Part shown: positions 1 through 5,173 of the stretch, piece by piece
Layout: every line of letters starts with the position of its first letter
How positions within the stretch are numbered: the first letter of the stretch is position 1
Assembly: GCF_030271215.1 (NCBI RefSeq)
Contig: NZ_JASNGB010000081.1
Coordinates: forward strand, 1 to 7,280
From: Deinococcus rhizophilus
GTDB lineage: Bacteria > Deinococcota > Deinococci > Deinococcales > Deinococcaceae
DNA length: 7,280 nucleotides
Direction: 5' to 3'
Made by a program: the position numbers and the translations under genes
Notes under the pieces: generated by a model
The model's database searches: none
The model's input: the letters and a program-made list of their open reading frames with translations, nothing else
Told to the model about the DNA's origin: nothing

Positions 1-610
1 GGCAGGCGCGGCGGCTGGGGGGCTGTGGCGCGGCTGGACGCGGGTCGCCACCCTGCTGCCCGCCGCCTTCGCGCAGACGCTGGCGCCGGGGCTGTTCGTG
101 CCGCTGCTCTATCCCCTGCTGGAGCGGCTGGGATTGAGCCTGACTGACCTGCTGGGACCGGGGCTGCTCGCGCTGGCGGGCTTCGGGGTGGGCCTGACCC
201 TCGCCGGGCGCCTCGCGGACCGGGCGCACCCGCGCCGCGCCCTCACGCCGGGGCTGCTGGGGCTGGCCCTGACCTTCGCGCTGGCGGCGCTGCCGGGGGT
301 AGAAGACCGCCTCGCCGTCCTCGCGCCGCTGCTGGGGCTGGGGTACGGGGCCTTTCTCGCCGGGTGGAACGGGCTGGTGGGCCGGGTGCTGCCCGAGACC
401 AACCGCGCCGCCGCCTGGGGCACCGTGATGGCGGTGGAGGCGCTGGGGTTCGCGGTCGGGCCGGTGCTGGGGGGCCTCGCCTGGACGGGCTTCGGGCCGG
501 GCGGGGTCTTCGCGCTGGGGGCGCTCGTCTTCCTGCTGGCGGAGGTCTATTACCTGTGGCCGGGCCGGGCGGTCGCCCACGTCCCGCCGCACGCGGACCG
601 GTCGTTGTGA
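1..610 (+). CDS. MFS transporter, C-terminal half (partial, cut by left edge)
   Basis: This is the last 202 residues of a polytopic inner-membrane transporter, open in frame 2 from the first base of the window, so the true start lies upstream. Six hydrophobic helices are visible, matching the second half of a 12-helix major facilitator superfamily protein. The loop after the second visible helix reads LAGRLADRAHPRR, a good match to the MFS motif-A signature (G-x-L-a-D-r-x-x-R-R) that recurs between TM8 and TM9. A later helix carries GFAVGPVLGG, like the G-x-x-x-G-P-x-x-G-G packing motif. The tail ends in a short polar C-terminus. The substrate cannot be told; an efflux-type MFS is the usual default. 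It ends 10 nt from the convergent bshB1 stop with no clear terminator between. The GTG at 98 is internal, not a start, because the homologous helix begins well before it. Confidence 0.85.
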   Translation, partial: AGAAAGGLWRGWTRVATLLPAAFAQTLAPGLFVPLLYPLLERLGLSLTDLLGPGLLALAGFGVGLTLAGRLADRAHPRRALTPGLLGLALTFALAALPGVEDRLAVLAPLLGLGYGAFLAGWNGLVGRVLPETNRAAAWGTVMAVEALGFAVGPVLGGLAWTGFGPGGVFALGALVFLLAEVYYLWPGRAVAHVPPHADRSL

Positions 611-620
611 GGCGGCACGT

Positions 621-1355
621 TCACAGCGCTTCCGGGTCGATCAGCAACGGGTCTTCTGCCTCGAACGCCTCGGCGTAGCGCACGCGGGCCAGGGTGCCCC
701 AGTACATCAGGCGGGCGCGGCGGCGCTCCACGATCTCGGGGGTGACCGTTTCGGAAACGTAGCCGCCCCCGAACTGGCTGGCGTGGGCGCGGACGGCGGC
801 CTCCCACTCGGGCTGCACGGCCTCCACGTCGATCAGCAGGTTGGCCTGGATGTCGGCGTTGCCCTGGTACAGCAGCACCCGGCCCACCCGGTGCGGCTCG
901 CCCGGCACCTCGGCCCGCCGCAGCGCCGCGAGGTGCAGCGCCCGCCGCGCGAGGTGGAAGGCCCCGACATGGTCCGGGTGACGGTCGCGGTGGTGGGGCA
1001 CCAGCAGCACGCGGGGCCGCACCGCCCGCAGCGCCGCCGCCAGCGCGTGGGCGCCCCCCGGCGTGTCGGCCAGCCCGCCGTCGGGCAGCTCGACCTGCCC
1101 GCGCCAGCCCAGCCCCATGACCCTGGCCGCCGCCACGCACTCGGCCTCGCGCTCCTCCGGGGTGCCCTGGGTGCCCCGCTCGCCGCGCGACAGCTCAAGG
1201 ATGCCCACCGCCCGCCCCGCCCGCGCCAGCCGGATCAGGGTGCCGCCCGCGCCGATCTCGGCGTCGTCAGGGTGAGGAGCGAGGCACAGCCAGTCCAGCG
1301 GCTGCGCGGTGCCGTACACGGTGCGGAAGGGCAGGGGCGTCATGGGGCGCAGCAT
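621..1355 (-). CDS. bshB1: Bacillithiol biosynthesis deacetylase BshB1 (PIG-L/LmbE family)
   Basis: Zinc-dependent deacetylase of 244 aa predicted to remove the acetyl group from GlcNAc-malate, the second step of bacillithiol synthesis in the cytosol. The N-terminal PIG-L signature APHPDDAEIGAGGT (residues 26-39) supplies the zinc ligands His28 and Asp31 and the probable general base Asp30. HPDH at 126-129 supplies the third ligand, His129. SRGERGTQGTPEERE (56-70), LPDGGLAD (90-97) and a C-terminal YAEAF (228-232) are typical of BshB1 rather than of mycothiol MshB or generic LmbE proteins, and the length fits BshB1. The ATG at 1355 is chosen because AGGAGG at 1368-1363 lies 7 nt upstream; the in-frame ATG at 1343 has no such site. 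It has its own promoter just after the nitrilase stop, and a terminator-like hairpin in its leader. The other bsh genes are not in the window. Confidence 0.88.
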   Translation of the reverse strand: MLRPMTPLPFRTVYGTAQPLDWLCLAPHPDDAEIGAGGTLIRLARAGRAVGILELSRGERGTQGTPEEREAECVAAARVMGLGWRGQVELPDGGLADTPGGAHALAAALRAVRPRVLLVPHHRDRHPDHVGAFHLARRALHLAALRRAEVPGEPHRVGRVLLYQGNADIQANLLIDVEAVQPEWEAAVRAHASQFGGGYVSETVTPEIVERRRARLMYWGTLARVRYAEAFEAEDPLLIDPEAL

Positions 1356-1362
1356 AAGCCAG

Positions 1363-1368
1363 CCTCCT
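1363..1368 (-). promoter_or_regulatory. Shine-Dalgarno site of bshB1
   Basis: AGGAGG read on the minus strand, 7 nt before the ATG at 1355. It decides between two in-frame ATG codons (1355 and 1343) in favour of the upstream one. Confidence 0.8.
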
Positions 1369-1378
1369 GAACAGCACG

Positions 1379-1402
1379 AAAAAACCGCCCACGGGGGGCG
1401 GT
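1379..1402 (-). terminator. Rho-independent terminator of the nitrilase gene, lying in the bshB1 leader
   Basis: On the minus strand ACCGCCC (1402-1396) pairs perfectly with GGGCGGT (1390-1384) across a 5-nt loop. The stem is followed by six T residues (1384-1379). It lies about 40 nt after the nitrilase stop codon, where it would end that transcript. It is also only a few nucleotides downstream of the predicted bshB1 transcription start and about 11 nt before the bshB1 ribosome site, so it may affect bshB1 as well. Confidence 0.8.
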
Positions 1403-1412
1403 GATGTCGGGA

Positions 1413-1441
1413 ATTCTAGCGTGGTATGCGCCGCAGGTCAA
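1413..1441 (-). promoter_or_regulatory. Sigma-70-type promoter of bshB1
   Basis: On the minus strand TTGACC (1441-1436) and TAGAAT (1418-1413) are separated by exactly 17 nt; each hexamer differs from consensus at one position. The -35 box begins one base after the nitrilase stop codon (1445-1443). The predicted start of transcription is near 1406, giving a leader of about 50 nt to the bshB1 ATG that contains the hairpin at 1402-1379. Confidence 0.75.
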
Positions 1442-1442
1442 T

Positions 1443-2369
1443 CTATGCGCGGGGGAGCTCTCCGGTCCCCAGATTCACCACCTCGGCCTCCCCTGGCCGC
1501 AGGGCCGCCGCTTCCCGGTCGCGCCAGTTCAGGACGTGCCCGCCCACCCGCACCTGCCGGGTCAGCCGCAGGTCGAGGTCCTGAACCAGCCAGCCGGGCG
1601 TCTGCCACTCTCCCCCGGCGACGAGGCCGGTGTCGGGCAGGCCCAGGTCGGCCGGGGCGTAGAGGGCCGCTTGCCCCACCGCCGTCTCGACCGCGTAGGT
1701 CCAGTCGGCGTCGGCGAGCAGGGGCGCGTGCAGGGCGTAACACTGGTTTTCCAGGGCGCGGGCCATGCTGCCGACCCGGACCCGGGTGTACCCGGCCCGC
1801 CCGCCGGTAAAGGAGGGAACGACCAGCAGCTCGGCCCCGCCCTCGGCCAGCCGCCGCGCGAGCGCCGGGAACTCGCTGTCGTAGCAGATGGCGACCCCGA
1901 AGCGCAGCCCCCCGAGATCGAAGACCCGCACGCCCTCGCCCGGCCGGATGTCCCATTCCTCGGCCTCGAAGCGGGTCATCAGCAGCTTGTCCTGATGCCC
2001 GTGGGTTCCGTCCGGCCCGAACACGTAGGCCCGGTTGACGTATCCCCCGTCCTGCGCGACCGGATAACTTCCCGCGACGATCCCGACCCCGTACTGCCGC
2101 GCCAGCCGCGCGTGAAGCGCCAGAAACTCCGGCAGCAGGGCCTGCAGCGCGGGCCGCATCCCCAGGATGTCGTGGTGCAGCCCCGGCGGCAGCAGCGCGA
2201 TCAGTTCCAGCGCCGCGTACTCGGGAAACACCAGCAGCCGCGCCCCCTGCCCGGCGGCCCCGGCCACCCACCCCGAGAGTTTGGCCTCGTAAGCCGCCCA
2301 GCCGGGCAGGTACTCCACCGGGTAAGCCGCCGCCGCGACCCGGACCAGTTCCACAGGTGTCTGCGTCAT
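1443..2369 (-). CDS. Carbon-nitrogen hydrolase (nitrilase superfamily)
   Basis: Cytosolic hydrolase of 308 aa that should cleave an amide or nitrile-type C-N bond through a Glu-Lys-Cys triad. The triad is visible: Glu50 in [11 protein letters not shown], Lys128 in [12 protein letters not shown] and Cys162 in [10 protein letters not shown]. The K-L-x-M-T-R-F-E form of the lysine motif is typical of an uncharacterised branch of the superfamily (the Rim1-like/YhcX-like group) rather than of omega-amidases, NAD synthetase glutaminase domains or beta-ureidopropionases; that assignment is from memory of the motif. The substrate is unknown. The ATG at 2369 has no Shine-Dalgarno sequence, but a -10 hexamer TATTCT ends 6 nt before it, suggesting a leaderless mRNA. 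The gene is divergent from the small membrane protein at 2475 and is followed by a terminator and then bshB1. Confidence 0.85.
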   Translation of the reverse strand: MTQTPVELVRVAAAAYPVEYLPGWAAYEAKLSGWVAGAAGQGARLLVFPEYAALELIALLPPGLHHDILGMRPALQALLPEFLALHARLARQYGVGIVAGSYPVAQDGGYVNRAYVFGPDGTHGHQDKLLMTRFEAEEWDIRPGEGVRVFDLGGLRFGVAICYDSEFPALARRLAEGGAELLVVPSFTGGRAGYTRVRVGSMARALENQCYALHAPLLADADWTYAVETAVGQAALYAPADLGLPDTGLVAGGEWQTPGWLVQDLDLRLTRQVRVGGHVLNWRDREAAALRPGEAEVVNLGTGELPRA

Positions 2370-2375
2370 AGCGGA

Positions 2376-2381
2376 AGAATA
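2376..2381 (-). promoter_or_regulatory. -10 box of a probable leaderless nitrilase promoter
   Basis: TATTCT on the minus strand ends 6 nt before the ATG at 2369, so transcription would start at or next to the start codon. No purine-rich ribosome site is present in front of this ATG. A convincing -35 box is not visible at 16-18 nt spacing. Confidence 0.55.
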
Positions 2382-2406
2382 CCCGCCCGGTCGGTCCTCT
2401 CATCTG

Positions 2407-2424
2407 ACTTACCGTTCGGTCAGT
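2407..2424. promoter_or_regulatory. TetR-type operator dyad between divergent genes
   Basis: The 18-bp dyad ACTtACCGttCGGTcAGT has seven complementary base pairs out of nine, with mismatches only at the centre and at one position per arm. The ACCG-NN-CGGT core with flanking ACT/AGT is the layout seen for many TetR-family operators. It touches the -10 candidate (2424-2429) of the plus-strand gene and lies just upstream of the leaderless nitrilase promoter, so a bound repressor could control both. No TetR gene is in the window. Confidence 0.6.
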
Positions 2425-2429
2425 ATCCT
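2424..2429 (+). promoter_or_regulatory. -10 candidate for the membrane-protein gene
   Basis: TATCCT overlaps the last base of the dyad operator and would give a leader of about 40 nt before the ATG at 2475. The sequences at 14-17 nt upstream (CTGACT to CATCTG) are poor -35 matches, so this promoter would be weak or activator-dependent. Confidence 0.4.
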
Positions 2430-2438
2430 GGGCAGGTT

Positions 2439-2455
2439 GACCGTCACGCACGGTC
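2439..2455 (+). repeat. Perfect 6-bp hairpin in the leader of the membrane-protein gene
   Basis: GACCGT (2439-2444) and ACGGTC (2450-2455) are perfect inverted copies around a 5-nt loop, directly in front of the ribosome site. The arms contain the same ACCG/CGGT half-sites as the dyad at 2407-2424 but at wider spacing, so this could be an RNA hairpin or a second, weaker protein site. Confidence 0.4.
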
Positions 2456-2474
2456 CAGAGGAGGAGGAGAACCC

Positions 2475-2873
2475 ATGGATGAAGTGATCGTTTCGCCCAC
2501 TGTTCACCTGACGGCGGGAGTCGGGGTGCTGCTGACCTCGCTGGGGGCGCTGGCCGTCACCGGGCAGGGGGTGCGGGTGCGGCGGGCCTTTGGCCGACCT
2601 GAGCACCTCGCGCTGGTGCTGGCGCAGGTCGCGCTGCTGGTGCAGGCGCTGATCGGGATCAAGCTGCTGGACCAGGGCTTCGGGACCGTGCAGAAGTACG
2701 TGCACTACCTGGGCGGGGTGGGGGCGCTGGGCCTGCTGCTGCTGAACCACTGGCTGCCGCCGCTGCCCGCGCAGGCGCAGACCCGGCGGGCGCTGTGGCT
2801 GGCCGCCGCCTCCTTTGCGTTCGTGGTGCTGTCGTTCGGGGTGGGGCAGATGTACGTGCGCGGCGGCGGCTGA
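2475..2873 (+). CDS. Small four-helix membrane protein of unknown function
   Basis: Predicted 132-aa integral membrane protein; I do not recognise a named family. Four hydrophobic helices are visible at about residues 10-30, 44-66, 76-95 and 106-128, joined by short loops. The loop between the first two helices is basic (RVRRAFGR, 34-41). Four histidines (11, 44, 78, 92) fall at or in helices, which would permit metal or heme ligation, but this is only a possibility. The start at ATG 2475 is secured by the run GAGGAGGAGGAGA at 2458-2470, an unusually strong, repeated Shine-Dalgarno region with AGGAGG 7 nt upstream. The same frame stays open far upstream because it lies antisense to the nitrilase gene; that extension is not coding. 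The gene is divergent from the nitrilase with a TetR-type dyad between them. Confidence 0.75.
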   Translation: MDEVIVSPTVHLTAGVGVLLTSLGALAVTGQGVRVRRAFGRPEHLALVLAQVALLVQALIGIKLLDQGFGTVQKYVHYLGGVGALGLLLLNHWLPPLPAQAQTRRALWLAAASFAFVVLSFGVGQMYVRGGG

Positions 2874-2880
2874 TGCGGAT

Positions 2881-2905
2881 GCCGGTGGAAGACCTGTTGC
2901 ACAGT
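2881..2905 (-). repeat. Repeat copy R1, inverted relative to R4
   Basis: Read on the minus strand, this begins ACTGTGCAACAGGTCTTC. It matches 5037-5062 on the plus strand at 21 of 26 aligned columns with one gap; three of the four substitutions are transitions. The two copies therefore form an inverted pair 2.1 kb apart around the VTC/DUF4956 module. Confidence 0.5.
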
Positions 2906-2998
2906 AAAGAGGCGGAAGTCTGAAAACGTCATCCACAACGGGCGAAAAATTCTTGCTGTGAACCAAAGTCAACTGGATGCAATTTCAGCTGCCAGCAC

Positions 2999-3099
2999 GG
3001 CGTTTTCCCGGGTTCGACCCACTATCGCGCAGCAGGTCTTGAGTCAAACGACCGCCCGACGGTCGCGCGAGTTTCGACCTGCTTCAGCGCAGCGTCTTG
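2999..3099 (+). repeat. Degenerate 60-bp-period direct repeat (two units)
   Basis: Positions 3013-3033 and 3073-3093 match at 16 of 21 bases with an exact 60-bp offset; both contain TTCGACC and GCGCAGC. GCGCAGCAGGTCTTG at 3027-3041 recurs as GCGCAGCGTCTTG at 3087-3099. The first unit also contains GGCGTTTTCCCGGGTT (2999-3014), which returns in the right-hand spacer at 5060-5075 with three changes, all transitions. Confidence 0.45.
3031..3083. repeat. Concentric imperfect inverted repeat, 53 bp
   Basis: AGCAGGTC (3031-3038) is complementary to GACCTGCT (3076-3083), and CGACCG (3049-3054) to CGGTCG (3060-3065). Both pairs share the centre at 3057, so one extended stem with an internal loop is possible. 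A GCGC on each side (3027-3030, 3087-3090) could add pairs across a bulge. No T-run follows, so it is not an intrinsic terminator. Confidence 0.5.
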
Positions 3100-3236
3100 C
3101 CTGGTCCGAGCACACAAGTTGCGTGAGAGGTGTTGAAAGCAGCCTCCTTAACCTTTCCCCGACTCGGCAGGCGTCTGCGGCATCTCCACGTTGCTCTTGA
3201 GCGCGCCCGCCCCAGCCTCTGGAAGTCCGCGAGCAT

Positions 3237-3257
3237 GGTCCCAAGGTTGCGGGGACC
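3237..3257 (-). terminator. Hairpin after the DUF4956 gene, possible terminator without U-tract
   Basis: GGTCCC (3257-3252 on the minus strand) pairs with GGGACC (3242-3237) around a 9-nt loop, starting 12 nt after the DUF4956 stop codon. No T-run follows, so termination here would be inefficient or need help. Position is the main argument. Confidence 0.3.
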
Positions 3258-3269
3258 GAGGACGCGCGT

Positions 3270-3869
3270 CTACAGTTCGTCGGAATATGTGCGCAGGTCG
3301 CGGGCCGGGCGGTGGATCACGCGCAGGCGGACCGTGTCAAGGACATAGTTGATGGACATCACCTGCACGTGCTGGATGTCTAGGCCGGTGCGCTCCCGCA
3401 GATCATGCAGCAACTCGGCGCGGCGGGCCAGGGGCGCGAGGTCCACCCGTTCATAATCGACCTGCACGGCGGCCAGCGGCGCGGCGAACAGCGAACTCTG
3501 CGCCAGCAGTAGCGTGAGCAGCACCACCACATTGACCAGCAGCAGCGCGGGCAGCGGCGCGTCCGATAGGCCATTGATCATCGCCATCGCCACGACCACG
3601 AAGAGGTAGGTCAGGTCGCGGGTGGTGATCGCCCCCGTGCGGTAGCGCAGGATGCCGAAGACCGCGAACAGGCCGAAGCCGAAGCCCAGGCTGATCTCGG
3701 CCCCAGAGAACACCGACACGACCAGAAAGATGGTCACGCCGAACATCAGCAGACTGAACAGCAGGTTGGGATTTTGCTGGGTCCGGCTGTACAGCCCACG
3801 CGAGACCAGCAGCACAAAAGCGAGGTTCAGCAAGAAGACGTCGGGGCGCAGGCCCTCCAAGCCGAGCAT
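3270..3869 (-). CDS. DUF4956 family membrane protein
   Basis: Integral membrane protein of 199 aa. The DUF4956 hallmark is clear at about residues 62-92 (GFGFGLFAVFGILRYRTG, then AITTRDLTYLFVV). Hydrophobic helices lie at about 11-24, 36-56, 60-75, 86-101 and 107-125, followed by a soluble C-terminal domain of about 70 residues with alternating hydrophobic and charged positions. The frame is open 31 codons further upstream, but the ATG at 3869 is preferred: it begins the conserved region and lies one base after the TGA of the VTC gene (TGAGATG), implying translational coupling; the upstream residues are a shadow of the VTC coding sequence. DUF4956 genes are commonly next to VTC-domain genes. 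A membrane partner in polyphosphate synthesis or transport is the natural inference, but biochemical function is not established. Confidence 0.85.
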   Translation of the reverse strand: MLGLEGLRPDVFLLNLAFVLLVSRGLYSRTQQNPNLLFSLLMFGVTIFLVVSVFSGAEISLGFGFGLFAVFGILRYRTGAITTRDLTYLFVVVAMAMINGLSDAPLPALLLVNVVVLLTLLLAQSSLFAAPLAAVQVDYERVDLAPLARRAELLHDLRERTGLDIQHVQVMSINYVLDTVRLRVIHRPARDLRTYSDEL

Positions 3870-3870
3870 C

Positions 3871-4674
3871 TCAGGCGATCCCGGTCTGGCCCTGAAGCTG
3901 GCGCAGTTGCCGGAGTTGCGGGAGCAGCATGTTGTGCTTGAGCTGCGGGTAGTGCAGCGCACAGCCGACGCCGAACTTGCTCATGCCGCCGCTGCGCAGC
4001 CCCAGCCTGCGGGCGACGCCCGCAAAGTGCGCAGCGTGAAGCGTACCCGGACACTTCAGCTCGGCAATCACCACCCCGCTGAATTCCTGGGCCATGCCCG
4101 TCGTGGTGCAGACCAGCCGCAGCATCAGGTCGAGGGTCAGCCGCTCCGGAGTGGGGTGGGTGCGGACCAGCGTGATCCGGCTGCATTCCACGTCAAGGAC
4201 GGGGCGCAGTAGGGCTGCGTCGATGGCATGCTCGGCCAGAAAGTCGGCCTGACGGGTGGGCTGGGGGGTAGGCGCGGCAACCCGGACCTTGCGGGTGCCG
4301 CCGCGCTCGCGCCGTTTGATCTCCAGAAAGCTGGCCCCGGTGCTGTGGTACTTCCGCCAGCGGACCTTGTGTCGGCGTGCTCGGCCAGTGTGCTGCGCAC
4401 GGTAGGCCCCGAATTCCGCCGTGTCGTAGTAGCGGCTGAGGTAGCCCTGCACCGCCTGGCCCCCCACAGTCAGGATCTGATAGTCCCCCCCCAGCGCGAG
4501 CAGCAGCTCCGGCAGGCGGTCCACCGCGAAGGTGAACTTGTACTCGTGGCGGTCCATCAGTGCCGCCGCTTCCAGGTCGGCCAGCCCGATGGCCGCAAAG
4601 TCATTGAGCAGCGAGGACACGGCGAGCCAGCTCGGACCGGATTGCCAATGAGGAAAGGGAGTTGACACTGTCAT
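3871..4674 (-). CDS. VTC-domain protein, polyphosphate polymerase-like
   Basis: Predicted 267-aa soluble protein of the CYTH-fold VTC family, related to the yeast VTC4 domain that polymerises ATP gamma-phosphate into polyphosphate. Basic tunnel signatures appear in order: MDRHEYKF (about 40-47), a YYDT motif (82-85), RRHKVRWRKY (100-109), FLEIKRR (116-122), TRKVR (127-131), a late acidic-basic AELK (204-207) and SKFGVG (232-237). These alternating Lys/Arg and Glu residues are those expected to bind triphosphate and metal. The C-terminal tail is rich in Gln, Leu and Arg (LRQLRQLQ). An alternative TTG start at 4683 adds three residues; ATG 4674 is preferred because a weak GTAGG lies 9 nt upstream. 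The gene is coupled to DUF4956 downstream. Polymerase activity is shown for eukaryotic relatives; for bacterial ones it is inference. Confidence 0.85.
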   Translation of the reverse strand: MTVSTPFPHWQSGPSWLAVSSLLNDFAAIGLADLEAAALMDRHEYKFTFAVDRLPELLLALGGDYQILTVGGQAVQGYLSRYYDTAEFGAYRAQHTGRARRHKVRWRKYHSTGASFLEIKRRERGGTRKVRVAAPTPQPTRQADFLAEHAIDAALLRPVLDVECSRITLVRTHPTPERLTLDLMLRLVCTTTGMAQEFSGVVIAELKCPGTLHAAHFAGVARRLGLRSGGMSKFGVGCALHYPQLKHNMLLPQLRQLRQLQGQTGIA

Positions 4675-4678
4675 GACA
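4669..4678. repeat. Perfect 10-bp palindrome at the VTC start codon
   Basis: TGTCATGACA is a perfect palindrome whose centre contains the ATG at 4674-4672. It might be an operator overlapping the start of translation, or chance. Confidence 0.3.
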
Positions 4679-4694
4679 ATCAACCTACGCAGGG

Positions 4695-4700
4695 AGATTA
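4695..4700 (-). promoter_or_regulatory. -10 candidate for the VTC-DUF4956 operon
   Basis: TAATCT on the minus strand is a good -10 match and would start transcription near 4688, leaving a leader of about 14 nt before the ATG at 4674. The -35 position at 17 nt (GCAATA) is poor. Confidence 0.4.
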
Positions 4701-5036
4701 GATGAACATTAAACGGTTATTGCTTCCGGCATGAGTGAGGGTCTGTCTGACTCGAGCACCGTTTCGCGGTATGAGGTGAGGGTAGGTAGGCTCAGGGGTA
4801 TTGCGGCTGAAGAAGCTGAAGAACCGGGTGCGTTCCTTCCAGCGGTTGGTCAGACAAAGCGGGAGACCATCGTGTCGGCTGAGCGCCCGAAGAAAGGCGA
4901 GTGGAGCGACGAACAATGTGAACTCATCCGCTTGATTTCCAAGGTGCGGGGGCTGCGCAGCTGGACTGGTCAGTCTCTGCTGGCAGCGCCGCCTCCACCT
5001 CCCTACCCTCTGAGGCCAAGCGCTGCCCCTTCTGCT

Positions 5037-5085
5037 ACTGCGCAACAAGTCTTCAAATCGGCGCCCTCCCGGGTTGAGCACCCAC
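5037..5085 (+). repeat. Repeat copy R4 with the adjoining second motif
   Basis: ACTGCGCAACAAGTCTTC at 5037-5054 is the inverted partner of R1 (2905-2881) and also resembles 3027-3040. It is followed by GGCGCCCTCCCGGGTT (5060-5075) and CCCAC (5081-5085), which match 2999-3014 and 3018-3022. Both motifs thus occur in both spacers flanking the VTC module, but in opposite order. Confidence 0.5.
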
Positions 5086-5135
5086 CGGACGAAACCCATA
5101 GGACCACAGCGGGCACAGCGGGGGCGGGGCAGGTT

Positions 5136-5173
5136 GGGGGGCAGGAGGGGAGCCCTCCGCTATCCTGCCCCCC
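5136..5173. promoter_or_regulatory. Perfect 11-bp inverted repeat abutting the metalloenzyme start codon
   Basis: GGGGGGCAGGA (5136-5146) is exactly complementary to TCCTGCCCCCC (5163-5173), spaced by 16 nt. The right arm contains most of the -10 candidate and ends at the base before the ATG at 5174. An alternative inner stem GGAGGG/CCCTCC (5144-5149 with 5153-5158) is mutually exclusive with full outer pairing near the base. This fits a DNA operator at a leaderless promoter, or an RNA stem if transcription begins further upstream. Confidence 0.6.
5161..5166 (+). promoter_or_regulatory. -10 box of a probable leaderless promoter
   Basis: TATCCT ends 7 nt before the ATG at 5174, the usual spacing from a -10 box to a transcription start. 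There is no clear ribosome site in the C-run directly before the ATG. A TTGGGG at 5134-5139 is the best -35-like match but is spaced at 21 nt. Confidence 0.5.

Larger units (their letters stand above)
2874..3269. other. Gene-free spacer with a degenerate repeat family
   Basis: About 400 bp, visibly lower in GC than the genes around it, with no open frame of convincing coding character. It holds an inverted copy of a repeat at 2881-2905, direct copies at 2999-3040 and 3073-3099, a large concentric inverted repeat at 3031-3083 and a hairpin at 3237-3257. The short frames here (for example 80 codons plus at 2958, 66 codons minus ending at 3044) lack ribosome sites and recognisable motifs. Confidence 0.6.
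4684..5173. other. Spacer between divergent VTC and metalloenzyme genes; no confident gene
   Basis: About 490 bp with lower GC than the flanking genes. A plus-strand frame of 148 codons runs from ATG 4731 to a TGA at 5175-5177 that overlaps the next start as ATGA. It has no ribosome site, its second half is Pro/Ala/Gly-rich, and no motif is recognised. Within it a 9-bp tandem duplication GCTGAAGAA at 4806-4823 is codon-aligned (AEE-AEE). A 133-codon minus-strand frame (4698-5099) is equally unconvincing. The right part holds repeats R4 (5037-5062) and 5060-5085, then the inverted repeat at 5136-5173. Confidence 0.5.

Noticed and set aside
606..625. TGTGA/TCACA inverted repeat across the MFS and bshB1 stop codons as a bidirectional terminator
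   Set aside because: Only 5 bp with a 10-nt loop and no T-run; it follows largely from two facing TGA stop codons.
1401..2451. Very long plus-strand and second minus-strand frames across the nitrilase region
   Set aside because: They are stop-free because of the extreme GC; translations are Arg/Pro/Gly-rich without motifs, while the 1443-2369 minus frame carries an intact nitrilase triad.
2929..2937. Isolated DnaA-box-like TCATCCACA
   Set aside because: One mismatch and no partner nearby; likely chance and not part of the 6226-6396 cluster.
3870..3962. 31-codon N-terminal extension of DUF4956
   Set aside because: It overlaps the VTC coding sequence in another frame and reads as Ser/Arg/Cys-rich noise; the ATG one base after the VTC stop fits the family.
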